Both the position numbers and the translations under genes were made by a program. A stretch of DNA of 64,000 bases from Clostridia bacterium (GTDB taxonomy: Bacteria > Bacillota > Clostridia > Christensenellales > Aristaeellaceae): positions 1 to 64,000 of the forward strand of contig CAAGII010000009.1 in NCBI GenBank assembly GCA_900769875.1, given 5' to 3'. Under the pieces are notes generated by a model that saw nothing but the letters and a program-made list of their open reading frames with translations, had not been told where the DNA came from and searched no databases. Below, in pieces: positions 8,602 to 17,165 of this stretch. Numbering within the stretch: position 1 is the stretch's first letter; the number at the start of each line of letters is the position of its first letter.

Positions 8602-9371
8602 GCCTGCTTCCTCCCGATAAAGCGTGTGCCGAAGGGCTTGTGGTCCATCAGACCATAGAGCAGCTCCGGCTCGTTGCCGTTGGCAATCACCATGTCCGTG
8701 CCGTGAGCGACGCAGATGCCCGCCGCGCTCAGCTTGGTGGCCATGCCGCCCGTGCCCAGCGCCGAGCCTGCGCCGCCCGCCAGCGCGAGAATGTCGGGGG
8801 TGATTTCATCCACCACCTCGATCAGGCGCGCGTCCGGATGCCGCCTGGGATCGGCGGTGTACAGCCCGTTGATGTCCGACAGGATCACCAGCACATCCGC
8901 GTCCGCGCTCACGGCGACCAGCGCGCCGAGGGTGTCGTTGTCGCCCACGGCGATCTCGTCGGTCGCCACGGTGTCGTTCTCGTTGATGATGGGCAGAACG
9001 TCCAGCGCCAGCATGCGCAGCAGCGTGTGGCGGAAGTTTTCATGGCGCGTGGGATCGCGCAGATCCTCGCCCGTGATGAGAATCTGCCCCACGTTGTGAT
9101 GGTAGCGCGAAAACTGCTGGTCGTAAATGTACATCAGCTCGCACTGCCCCACCGCCGCGGCAGCCTGCTTGGTGGGCATATCCGTGGGCTTCTCGCGCAG
9201 CGACAGCTTTCCCACGCCCATACCGATGGCGCCGGACGACACGAGGATGATCTCGTGCCCGGCGTTCTTCAGATCGCTGATGACCCGGCACAGCGCCTCC
9301 ACATGACGGATGTTCATGTGCCCCGTCGCGTGCGTCAGCGTACTTGTGCCGACCTTGATGGTGATTCGCAT
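8598..9371 (-). CDS. proB: Glutamate 5-kinase, PUA-less short form
   Basis: 257 residues. It phosphorylates glutamate, the first and usually proline-inhibited step of proline synthesis. Amino-acid-kinase fold: KVGTSTL, VSSGAIGMG, NENDTVA, FGDND-like VGDNDTLGA, SDINGLYTADP, GTGGMATK. Long ProBs carry a C-terminal PUA domain (about 360 residues in total); this one ends after the kinase domain, as in several Firmicutes. SD AGGAAGGG lies upstream of ATG 9371. First gene of proBA. Confidence 0.96.
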   Translation of the reverse strand: MRITIKVGTSTLTHATGHMNIRHVEALCRVISDLKNAGHEIILVSSGAIGMGVGKLSLREKPTDMPTKQAAAAVGQCELMYIYDQQFSRYHHNVGQILITGEDLRDPTRHENFRHTLLRMLALDVLPIINENDTVATDEIAVGDNDTLGALVAVSADADVLVILSDINGLYTADPRRHPDARLIEVVDEITPDILALAGGAGSALGTGGMATKLSAAGICVAHGTDMVIANGNEPELLYGLMDHKPFGTRFIGRKQA

Positions 9372-9403
9372 GGCGTTTTCGTCCCTTCCTGTGATAGACT
9401 TTC

Positions 9404-9409
9404 ATTGTA
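9404..9409 (-). promoter_or_regulatory. proBA extended -10 promoter
   Basis: Minus-strand TACAAT preceded by TGC, about 32 bases before the proB start. No good -35 is visible. Confidence 0.5.
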
Positions 9410-9475
9410 GCACAGTTTGCGCGCGGTGCGGGCGTTTTTGGAAATTTCGTACAAGGGAAGGACAATGACGGATGG

Positions 9476-9504
9476 TTTACATTTGCTGCGCGGTGTGGTA
9501 TAGT
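9476..9504 (+). promoter_or_regulatory. Promoter of the LRR protein gene
   Basis: TTTACA (9476-9481), 17-base spacer, TATAGT (9499-9504). This gives a leader of roughly 175 bases before the gene at 9686, in which no clear structured element was recognised. Confidence 0.7.
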
Positions 9505-9685
9505 CTATTCACCCGATACTCAGTTTCCCTGCCATGCCTGTCCGCGCCCCTTCCGTCCGATCATCCGTTCATAGCGCATCACGTTCCGGTGGCTTTGTCA
9601 ATCGTTCGCATGGTATCCCATTTCATACGCATCCTGGCATCGCAGGATCAGCCGCATCCAATCTCACAGCACGGAGGACAAGGAA

Positions 9686-12600
9686 ATGAAGATGTGGAAG
9701 CTCCTTGGAATCATGGTTTTCCTGCTCATGGTCATTACGCCCGCGCTGGCTCAGACCGAGCCGTTTGAGGAGACATACTTTTCGGAAGGTGACTTCACCG
9801 CTGAGCTGCTGAGTGACGGCACCCTGAGAATTACCAGCATCAACAGGGAGGAACGAAATAAGAGCTATTATGTCATTCCGGAAACGATCATGGGCAGACC
9901 TGTTTCCGACCTCGCGCATTATCTCTTTGGCGAGTATTTTACGTCCTACAGCGTGGTCATTCCCAACTCGGTGTCGATTTCCAGCGCCAATCCGTTCATG
10001 TGGAGCAACCTTACCGACGTCATTGTATCGCCGGATCATCCCACGCTGGCGACGGTCGACGGGATGCTGATTGACAAGCAGCAGAAGAAGGTCATCTGCT
10101 ATTTTGGCAGCGAGAAGAATCTGGTGATACCGCAGGGCATCCGGTGCATCGGCAGCTACGCGTTTTCCAACTGCTACAACCTGGAAAGCGTTACGTTGCC
10201 GGATAGCGTGACCGTCATTGGAGAAGGCGCGTTCAACTGCTGCTACTACATGAAATCGGTCAGCCTTCCGGACAGTCTGTACTATATTGGTGAAAATGCG
10301 TTTGCCGAATGCAGGCATCTTCGATCCCTCACGCTGCCGGATGATGTGACCGTGATTGGTGAGGGAGCCTTCTCCTTCTGTTATTCCCTGACCAGCGTGA
10401 CGCTGCCGGGAAAGCTTTCATCGTTTGACACGAGTATCTTCTATTACTGCACCGGACTGAAGGAGGTGCTTGTGTCGCCCCTGAACAACGATCTTCTTTC
10501 CATCGACGGCGTGCTCTTCAGCAAGAATCCCTACCCCAGCCTGCTGCTCTATCCCGCGGGCAGGGAGGCGGAATGCTACACCGTCCCTGATGGAACTGAA
10601 AGCATCGAGCCCCGTGCCTTTTCAAACGCTAAACATCTTCAGCAGCTGACCCTCCCGGACACCCTGACCGAGATTGGCGATCGGGCGTTTGAAGAATGCA
10701 AATCCCTGAAAAGCGTGACCATACCTTGCAGTGTGAGCAGCATTGGTAAGGAGGCGTTTAAGAAATGCACGTCCCTGGCCGAAGCGACCATTTCGGACGG
10801 CGTGAAAACCCTTGGCGATCGGGCGTTTGAAGAATGCACCTCCCTGAAAAGCGTGACCATACCGGACAGCGTGAGCAGCATTGGTGAGGAGGCGTTTAGG
10901 AAGTGTACGTCTCTGACTCGGGTGACCATTTCAGATGGTGTGAAAACCCTTGGCGGCGGAGCGTTTTCTTACTGCAACTCCCTGAAAAGCGTGACCATAC
11001 CGGGCGGCGTTGGCGCGATTAGCGAGTCTCTGTTTGCGGGCTGCGCGGCTCTTTCCAGCGTGACGATCATCAATGGCGTACAGAGCATTCATGACAGCGC
11101 GTTCAGCTACTGCACAAGCCTGAAATCCATCACGATCCCCGCGAGCATGACGGATATCGAGCCGGGCGCGCTGCGCGGCATTGATCACCTCAAGGATGTG
11201 ATCGTTTCGCCTGAGAACTTGGTGTATGAGATGGTCGACGGCGTGCTTTTCAATCGGGTGAAGCATGAGCTGGTCTATTACCCGAAGGGGCTGCTCCGCA
11301 GTGTTTACCATATTCCGGAGGGCACCCTGTCCGTTGGCGCATATGCCTTCTATGGGAACAAGTTTCTGCACACGGTCATTTGCCCGGACAGCGTCAGCTT
11401 CATAGGCAAAGAGGCGTTCGCAGACTGCTCCGCATTGTGGAATGTGACGCTTCCCCGGAATCTGTCAAGTATTCAGGAACGCTCATTCTGTGGATGCGAA
11501 CGTCTGAAGCAGATCGACATCCCGGACGGCGTGACGAGCATAGGAAATTCTGCGTTTGAGTTTTGCGAGAGCCTTACAAGCATTGTGTTCCCGGGCAGCG
11601 TGAAGAGCATCGGAGATTATGCGTTTGAGTATTGCGAGAGCCTTGAAAGCATCACAATCCCCGAAGGCGTACAATCCATTGGCCGCTTGGCTTTCAGGGG
11701 CTGCAGCGCCCTGACCGCCATATGGCTTCCCCAAAGCCTGTCGTCCATAGGCGCAAACGCCTTCATAGACTGCGTAAGCCTTGAGAATTTCCATGTCAAC
11801 GCATCCAATCCGGTGTATTCATCGCTTGACGGCGTGCTGTTCAACAGGCAGGAGCATTGCCTGTTGAATTACCCCATCGGCAAAAAGGAGGATGCCTATC
11901 TCGTGCCGGAGGGCACTGAACGCATTGGTGAGAATGCGTTTGCATCCAATCAGTATCTGGAATTCGTGTCGATGCCGGATGACGTTCTTTCCATGGGCGA
12001 GGGAGTGTTCTATGATTGCAAAGCATTGCGTTCCGTGGTGCTTTCAGGCAGCTTGACGGGCATTGCCAGCCGTTCCTTCTCTCATTGTGAGTCACTGGCC
12101 AGCATTGTGCTTCCCGAGGGTGTAACGGCGATTGACAGGGAGGCCTTCTTCGGCTGTCGATCTCTGGTAAGCATTGGGTTTTCACGCAGCCTGACGAACA
12201 TTGCCAGTCTTTCCTTCTTTCGATGTGAGTCACTGGGCAGCATTGTGCTTCCCGAGGGCGTAACGGCGATTGGTACGGAGGCCTTCTATCAATGTGTGTC
12301 TCTGAGAAGCATCACGCTCCCCGAAGGTCTCACGTGGATTGAGGAGCAACTGTTTACCGGCTGCGACTCCCTGACCAGTGTTGTCATTCCAGAGGGTGTT
12401 ACTTACATTGGCTGGCAGGCGTTCTACGGCTGCGATTCTCTGAGGAGCGTGCAGCTTCCCAGCAGCCTGATCTCAGTGGACGATTCTGCCTTTCAGGATT
12501 GCAAAAACCTGAGCGAAATCTGGGTATCGCCCGAAAACCCCCATTTCAAGATGGTGGACGGCGTGCTGTTCGATCACAAGAATCATGAGCTGGTTTTCTA

Positions 12601-12811
12601 TCCCTCCACCCTGCAGCAAACCCGCTATTGTGTACCGCAGGGAACAACGGGAATCGGCGAGGGCGCGTTCAATGGCAACGAAAAGCTTAAGGAGATTGTG
12701 ATCCCAGGCAGCATGACATGGATTGGGTACGGCAACGACCTGGAGGACGTACAGTTGATCTTTGAAGACCCCGATTCCGAGCTTGCCCGTTTCACGAGAG
12801 GAGAGTGGTGA
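9686..12811 (+). CDS. Secreted BspA-type leucine-rich-repeat protein
   Basis: 1041 residues. A signal peptide (1-22, MKMWKLLGIMVFLLMVITPALA) is followed almost entirely by about 23-residue LRR_5/BspA repeats of the form xIGxxAFxxCxSLxSVxIPxSV. Five interruptions share a different module (VSPxNPxxxxVDGVLFNxxxxxLxYYPxG, then a PEGTxxI strand), near residues 115-150, 265-310, 510-555, 705-755 and 945-990. There is no membrane anchor, LPxTG motif or known surface-binding domain at the C-terminus. Such proteins mediate adhesion or protein binding outside the cell; the ligand here is unknown. GGAGG lies 8 bases before ATG 9686. GC is visibly lower than in the neighbours. Two 138-bp internal duplications are described separately. 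Confidence 0.9.
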   Translation: MKMWKLLGIMVFLLMVITPALAQTEPFEETYFSEGDFTAELLSDGTLRITSINREERNKSYYVIPETIMGRPVSDLAHYLFGEYFTSYSVVIPNSVSISSANPFMWSNLTDVIVSPDHPTLATVDGMLIDKQQKKVICYFGSEKNLVIPQGIRCIGSYAFSNCYNLESVTLPDSVTVIGEGAFNCCYYMKSVSLPDSLYYIGENAFAECRHLRSLTLPDDVTVIGEGAFSFCYSLTSVTLPGKLSSFDTSIFYYCTGLKEVLVSPLNNDLLSIDGVLFSKNPYPSLLLYPAGREAECYTVPDGTESIEPRAFSNAKHLQQLTLPDTLTEIGDRAFEECKSLKSVTIPCSVSSIGKEAFKKCTSLAEATISDGVKTLGDRAFEECTSLKSVTIPDSVSSIGEEAFRKCTSLTRVTISDGVKTLGGGAFSYCNSLKSVTIPGGVGAISESLFAGCAALSSVTIINGVQSIHDSAFSYCTSLKSITIPASMTDIEPGALRGIDHLKDVIVSPENLVYEMVDGVLFNRVKHELVYYPKGLLRSVYHIPEGTLSVGAYAFYGNKFLHTVICPDSVSFIGKEAFADCSALWNVTLPRNLSSIQERSFCGCERLKQIDIPDGVTSIGNSAFEFCESLTSIVFPGSVKSIGDYAFEYCESLESITIPEGVQSIGRLAFRGCSALTAIWLPQSLSSIGANAFIDCVSLENFHVNASNPVYSSLDGVLFNRQEHCLLNYPIGKKEDAYLVPEGTERIGENAFASNQYLEFVSMPDDVLSMGEGVFYDCKALRSVVLSGSLTGIASRSFSHCESLASIVLPEGVTAIDREAFFGCRSLVSIGFSRSLTNIASLSFFRCESLGSIVLPEGVTAIGTEAFYQCVSLRSITLPEGLTWIEEQLFTGCDSLTSVVIPEGVTYIGWQAFYGCDSLRSVQLPSSLISVDDSAFQDCKNLSEIWVSPENPHFKMVDGVLFDHKNHELVFYPSTLQQTRYCVPQGTTGIGEGAFNGNEKLKEIVIPGSMTWIGYGNDLEDVQLIFEDPDSELARFTRGEW
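10676..10951 (+). repeat. 138-bp tandem duplication inside the LRR gene
   Basis: The segment starting at GGCGATCGGGCGTTTGAAGA (10676) recurs 138 bases later (10814) with high identity, so 46 residues, two LRR units, were duplicated in frame. Confidence 0.8.
12061..12336 (+). repeat. Second 138-bp tandem duplication inside the LRR gene
   Basis: CATTGCCAG...TGTGAGTCACTGG...GTAACGGCGATTG at 12061 is repeated at 12199, again exactly 138 bases later with a few substitutions. The period is the same as at 10676. Confidence 0.75.
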
Positions 12812-12836
12812 CGGGGATTGCGCCCATAGAACATTG

Positions 12837-12867
12837 ATCCCCCCGCAGCGCTGTGCCGCGGGGGGAT
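12837..12867. terminator. Hairpin between the convergent LRR gene and htpG
   Basis: ATCCCCCCGC pairs with GCGGGGGGAT. A short T-rich stretch follows on the plus strand. It probably terminates the LRR gene and possibly htpG. Confidence 0.65.
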
Positions 12868-12894
12868 TTGCTTCTGTGGTGCGTGCGGGGATAT

Positions 12895-14796
12895 TTACTT
12901 CGCCAGCATCCCCAGCAGCTTCATGCTGCGGCTGAGGAACGCGGTCAGGCTCTCGTTTTCCAGCGGCGCGGCGGACATGCGGGCGAGGTCGTACACCTGC
13001 TCGCACAGGGTGCGGGTCATTTCGTCCTCCGGGTCGCGCGCGCAGATCGCCTGCACGGTGGGGTTGCGCCGGTTGAGCACAAGGGTGTACATGTCGGGCA
13101 TGTCCTTCATGCGGTACAGCTCCTTGAAGCGGCGGCTCTGCTCGTCCTCGGTCACCACGGCGATCAGCTCCTCCGAGGCCATGCTGGCCAGCTGCACGGG
13201 CAGCTCCTCCTTGCCAAGGGCCTTGCGGAAGAGCGTCTGCACCGCGTCCTGATCCAGCTCCTTGCCCTCGTCGCTGTCCTCGGTCAGGCCGGAGACGTCC
13301 GCGTCCACGCGCGCGAAGGTCCACGCGTTCTCCTCGCCCGCGTTCTTGCCGCCGCCGTACTCCATGAAGTTGAGGAAGGACGAATCCAGCTCCTTGAAGT
13401 CCAGCACCGCCACGTCGATGCCGCGCTGCGTGTACAGCCCGATGCTCGCCGCCTGCCGCTTGGGATCGCTGGCGTAAAAGACCTTGTTGCCGGTCTTATC
13501 GGCGTTGCGGGTCTTGTACTCCTCCAGCGTCACATAAGCGCCGTCGGTCAGCTTGAAGAGCAGCACGCTCTTCACCGCGTCGTAGAACTTCTGGTCGGTC
13601 ATGCAGCCGTACTTCACAAAGGGCGCGATGTCATCCCAATACTTTTCGTAGCTTTCGCGCTCGGTGGCGAACAGGCTGGTCAGCTTGTCCGCGACCTTCT
13701 TGGTGATGTGGGCGCTGATTTTCTTCACATACCCGTCGTTCTGCAGGAAGGAACGGCTGACGTTCAGCGGCAGGTCGGGGCAGTCGAGCACGCCCTTGAG
13801 CAGCATCAGGAACTCGGGAATGACCTCCTTGATGTTGTCGGCCACGAACACCTGACCTGCGAAGAGCTTGATCTGCCCCTCGCGCACGCCGAACTCCTCC
13901 TTGAGCTTGGGGAAGTACAGGATGCCCTTGAGGTTGAAGGGATAGTCCACGTTCAGGTGCACCCAGAACAGCGGATCGTTATAATCGGAGAACATTTTGT
14001 GGTAGAGCGCCTTATACTCCTCCTCGGTGCAGTCGGAGGGCTTGCGCAGCCACAGGGGCGCGGTGTCGTTGATCTGCTCGGGCTTGGGCTCCTCGGTCAC
14101 CTTCTGCATCTTGGGGGAGCCGTCCTCGTTCGTTTCGCCCTCCACGGGCACTTCCTTTTCCACGGGCTTGGCGGCGGCGTCCTCCAGCATCACGGGGAAG
14201 CTCATGTAGCCGCAGTAGCGCTTGAGCACCTCGCGCACGCGGTAGGTCTCGAGGAACTCCTTCTCATCGTCGGTGATGTGCAGGGTGATGGTCGTGCCGT
14301 GCGTGGCGCGCGTACCGGCGCTGATGGCGAAATCCATGCCGTCCTCGGACTCCCAGTGCACGGCCTCCGCGCCCTCCGTCCACGACAGCGTGTCGATTTC
14401 GACCCTGCTGCTGACCATGAACACGCTGTAGAAGCCCAGACCGAAGTGGCCGATGATGTCAGCTTTCTCATCGTCCTTGCCGTCAAACTGCTTCATGAAC
14501 TCTGCCGCAGAGGAGAACGCCACCTGATTGATGTAGCGGCGCACCTCGTCGGCGGTCATGCCGATGCCGGTGTCGCTGATGCGGATTTCGGCATTGGGCT
14601 TGTCCACCGTCACGGTCACGGACATCGCTTCCTCGCTGCCGGGACACAGCAGCCTGTATTTGGTGATGGCGTCGCAGCCGTTGCTCACGACCTCGCGCAG
14701 GAAGATATCCTTGTCGGAGTAGAGCCAGCGCTTGATGACGGGCATGATATTCTGCGCGTCAATGGAGACGCTGCCCTTTTCCATTTCGATCGCCAT
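12895..14796 (-). CDS. htpG: Molecular chaperone HtpG (Hsp90)
   Basis: 633 residues, normal for bacterial Hsp90. This ATP-dependent homodimeric chaperone acts in the cytoplasm. The N-terminal GHKL ATPase domain shows LREVVSNGCDAI (helix with Asn), ISDTGIGMT and GHFGLGFYSVFMV. The middle domain has LPLNVSRSFLQ with the catalytic-loop Arg, then the dimerisation domain. The frame extends 26 codons upstream, but GAGGAGG lies 8 bases before ATG 14796. Upstream are a sigma-A promoter and a perfect CIRCE operator, so control by the heat-shock repressor HrcA is expected. Confidence 0.97.
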   Translation of the reverse strand: MAIEMEKGSVSIDAQNIMPVIKRWLYSDKDIFLREVVSNGCDAITKYRLLCPGSEEAMSVTVTVDKPNAEIRISDTGIGMTADEVRRYINQVAFSSAAEFMKQFDGKDDEKADIIGHFGLGFYSVFMVSSRVEIDTLSWTEGAEAVHWESEDGMDFAISAGTRATHGTTITLHITDDEKEFLETYRVREVLKRYCGYMSFPVMLEDAAAKPVEKEVPVEGETNEDGSPKMQKVTEEPKPEQINDTAPLWLRKPSDCTEEEYKALYHKMFSDYNDPLFWVHLNVDYPFNLKGILYFPKLKEEFGVREGQIKLFAGQVFVADNIKEVIPEFLMLLKGVLDCPDLPLNVSRSFLQNDGYVKKISAHITKKVADKLTSLFATERESYEKYWDDIAPFVKYGCMTDQKFYDAVKSVLLFKLTDGAYVTLEEYKTRNADKTGNKVFYASDPKRQAASIGLYTQRGIDVAVLDFKELDSSFLNFMEYGGGKNAGEENAWTFARVDADVSGLTEDSDEGKELDQDAVQTLFRKALGKEELPVQLASMASEELIAVVTEDEQSRRFKELYRMKDMPDMYTLVLNRRNPTVQAICARDPEDEMTRTLCEQVYDLARMSAAPLENESLTAFLSRSMKLLGMLAK

Positions 14797-14864
14797 AATG
14801 ATTGCCTCCTCGTGATGATGCCCTTCGCGGGCATGATTGATAATGTCTGCCGTTGGCATGAGGT

Positions 14865-14893
14865 ATTGTAGCACGGCTTCACGCCAAAATCAA
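14865..14893 (-). promoter_or_regulatory. htpG promoter
   Basis: Minus strand: -35 TTGATT (14888-14893), 17-base spacer, -10 TACAAT (14865-14870) preceded by TGC. It is about 70 bases from the htpG start. Confidence 0.8.
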
Positions 14894-14900
14894 GAGAAAA

Positions 14901-14927
14901 TTAGCACTCATCAAGCGAGAGTGCTAA
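14901..14927 (-). promoter_or_regulatory. CIRCE operator (HrcA binding site)
   Basis: TTAGCACTC, 9 bases, GAGTGCTAA: a perfect match to the CIRCE inverted repeat, just upstream of the htpG -35 box. CIRCE is the known target of HrcA, which represses groE and dnaK operons. Nothing else reads from this site, so it should control htpG. Confidence 0.95.
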
Positions 14928-14990
14928 CAATTTTTTTGCGATTTGTCCCCCAATGTGCGCGCGCACCGGGCGGAGGCGGCGCGGGCGCGC

Positions 14991-15022
14991 AAAAAAACCA
15001 TGGCGCGACGGGTGCGCCATGG
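14991..15022 (-). terminator. Terminator of the aconitase gene
   Basis: A 9-bp GC-rich stem CCATGGCGC/GCGCCATGG with a 7-base loop is followed on the minus strand by seven T residues. It ends about 60 bases before CIRCE and insulates htpG. Confidence 0.9.
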
Positions 15023-15032
15023 CGTGAAGTGC

Positions 15033-16964
15033 TTATTTGCCGGATTCGCGGGTGTAGTTGAGCAGACCGCCGCAGAGCACGCAGCCGCGCTGACGGTCGG
15101 TCAGGGGCAGCAGCACGGTGTAGCTTTCGCCGCGGGTATCGTTGCGCAGCGTCAGCTCGGCGCATCCGGCTTCGATGGCCTCGCGCACGCCGGGCAGCGT
15201 GAGCGTGTCGCCCTGCGCGATGCGGTCGTAATCCGCCTCGTTCTGGAAGGTGAGGGGCAGGATGCCGTTGTTGATGAGGTTCGCCTGATGGATGCGCGCA
15301 AAGCTCTTGGCGACCACGGCGCGGATGCCCAGATACAGCGGCACGAGCGCGGCGTGCTCGCGGCTGGACCCCTGACCGTAGTTGCTGCCCGCCAGCAGCA
15401 GGCCGCCGCCGGCCGCCTTGGCGCGCGCGGGGAACGTTTCGTCCACGGGGGTAAGGCAGTAGTCGCTCAGGTAGGGCACGTTGCTGCGGTAGGGGAGGAG
15501 CTTGGCGTTGCTGGGCATGATGTGGTCGGTGGTGATGTTGTCCTCCATTTTGAGCAGCACCTGACCGGACACGTCGCTTTCCAGCGCCTTGCCCAGCGGG
15601 AAGGGCTGGATGTTCGGGCCGCGCACGACCTGCACCTGCGCCTCCTCGCCGGGGGCGGCGGGCGGGATGACGAGGTTGTCGTTGACCTCAAACTCCTCGG
15701 GCTGGGGAACGGTCAGATCCATGTCAAGGCAGCGTGGGTCGGTCAGCACGCCCGTGAGCGCGGACACGGCGGCTGTCTCGCAGCTGGTCAGGTAGATGCC
15801 CGCGGATTTGGTTCCGCTGCGGGCGTAGAAGTTGCGGTTGTTGGTGCGGATGGAGACCGCGTTGGTCTTGGGGCTCTGGCCCATGCCGATGCAGGGGCCG
15901 CACGCCGATTCGAGGATGCGCGCGCCCGCGCCCAGCATATCGGCCAGCGCGCCGTTGCGCGCGAGCATGGTCAGCACCTGCTTGGAGCCCGGGCCGATGA
16001 CGAGGCTGACGTCGGGATGCACGGTTTTGCCGCGCAGGATGCGCGCCACGCGCATCATATCCTGATAGCTGGAGTTGGTGCAGCTGCCGATGAACACCTG
16101 ATCCACCTTGATGGGGCCGACGTTTTTCACGGTGTCCACATTGTCGGGCATGTGGGGCTGCGCGACCAGCGGCTCCAGCGCGGTCAGATCAATGTCGATG
16201 ACCTCGTCGTAGGTCGCGTCGGGATCGGGCGCGAGGGGCGTGAAATCCTGCTCGCGCTTCTGGGCGCGCAGGAACGCGCGCGTCACCTCATCCGAGGGGA
16301 ACACGCTGGTCGTCGCGCCAAGCTCCGCGCCCATGTTGGCGATGGTGGCGCGCTCGGGCACGGTGAGGGAGGCCACGCCGTCGCCGATGTATTCCATCAC
16401 CTTGCCCACGCCGCCCTTGACGGACAGGCGGCGCAGCACCTCCAGAATGATGTCCTTCGCGGCCACGCAGCGGGGCAGCGCGCCGTGCAGGCGCACGCCG
16501 ACCACCTTGGGGCAGACAAGATAGTACGCGCCGCCGCCCATGGCGACCGCCACGTCCAGTCCGCCCGCGCCGATGGCGAGCATGCCGATGCCGCCGCCGG
16601 TGGGGGTGTGGCTGTCCGAGCCCAGCAGCGTCCAGCCGGGCACGCCGAAGCGCTCCAGATTCACCTGATGGCAGATGCCGTTGCCGGGCTTGGAGCAATA
16701 GATGCCGTGGCGCTTTGCCACGGTCTGGATGTACTGGTGATCGTCGGCGTTCTCATAGCCGGTCTGCAGCGTGTTGTGGTCGATATACGCGACGGACTTC
16801 TTCGTCCTGACGCGCTCAACGCCCATGGCCTCGAACTGCAGGTACGCCATGGTACCGGTGGAGTCCTGTGTGAGCGTCTGGTCGATGCGGATGGAGATCT
16901 CCTCGCCCGGCACAAGCGAGCCGGAGAGCAGATGAGAAGCAAGAAGCTTTTGAGTCAGGTTCAT
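15033..16964 (-). CDS. Aconitate hydratase (short, Aquifex/clostridial type)
   Basis: 643 residues. It would isomerise citrate and isocitrate through cis-aconitate using a [4Fe-4S] cluster. Cluster cysteines are visible in GSCTNSS and ACGPCIG. Also seen: the LGSDSHTPTGGGIGMLAIGAGG substrate region (split here to its core) and, in the C-terminal swivel domain, GSNYGQGSSREHAAL with the active-site Arg. It is shorter than AcnA/AcnB (850-900 residues) and matches the roughly 640-residue type in Clostridia and Aquifex. Homoaconitase or isopropylmalate isomerase large/small fusions are relatives but less likely. SD AGGAGG precedes the ATG. No other TCA gene is adjacent. Confidence 0.9.
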   Translation of the reverse strand: MNLTQKLLASHLLSGSLVPGEEISIRIDQTLTQDSTGTMAYLQFEAMGVERVRTKKSVAYIDHNTLQTGYENADDHQYIQTVAKRHGIYCSKPGNGICHQVNLERFGVPGWTLLGSDSHTPTGGGIGMLAIGAGGLDVAVAMGGGAYYLVCPKVVGVRLHGALPRCVAAKDIILEVLRRLSVKGGVGKVMEYIGDGVASLTVPERATIANMGAELGATTSVFPSDEVTRAFLRAQKREQDFTPLAPDPDATYDEVIDIDLTALEPLVAQPHMPDNVDTVKNVGPIKVDQVFIGSCTNSSYQDMMRVARILRGKTVHPDVSLVIGPGSKQVLTMLARNGALADMLGAGARILESACGPCIGMGQSPKTNAVSIRTNNRNFYARSGTKSAGIYLTSCETAAVSALTGVLTDPRCLDMDLTVPQPEEFEVNDNLVIPPAAPGEEAQVQVVRGPNIQPFPLGKALESDVSGQVLLKMEDNITTDHIMPSNAKLLPYRSNVPYLSDYCLTPVDETFPARAKAAGGGLLLAGSNYGQGSSREHAALVPLYLGIRAVVAKSFARIHQANLINNGILPLTFQNEADYDRIAQGDTLTLPGVREAIEAGCAELTLRNDTRGESYTVLLPLTDRQRGCVLCGGLLNYTRESGK

Positions 16965-17003
16965 GCGTGTGTCCTCCTGGTCTTGTATACAATCGCATGG
17001 ACA

Positions 17004-17032
17004 ATCATGTCACACCGCGGCGCGTCTGTCAA
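17004..17032 (-). promoter_or_regulatory. Aconitase promoter
   Basis: Minus strand: -35 TTGACA (17027-17032), 17-base spacer, -10 CATGAT (17004-17009). It diverges from the plsX promoter. Confidence 0.7.
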
Positions 17033-17098
17033 CGGGAACAGGCGCAAAAGAACAGCGAAAGAGCATTGCCGCCGCCGCGCCCGATGCGGCGCGAACCC

Positions 17099-17127
17099 TT
17101 GACGCAGGGGCATTCTTTTGGTAAAAT
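17099..17127 (+). promoter_or_regulatory. plsX-acpP-rnc promoter
   Basis: -35 TTGACG (17099-17104), 17-base spacer, -10 TAAAAT (17122-17127), about 39 bases before the plsX start. No FapR-type operator was recognised. Confidence 0.75.
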
Positions 17128-17165
17128 GTCTTTCATCAGGCATAGGATATTCGGGAGGACGTGGC

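Noticed and set aside
9505..9685. A riboswitch in the 175-base leader of the LRR gene
   Set aside because: No known conserved core or strong stem-loop could be recognised by eye.
12812..12894. A small gene between the LRR gene and htpG
   Set aside because: No start with SD; the space holds only a hairpin.
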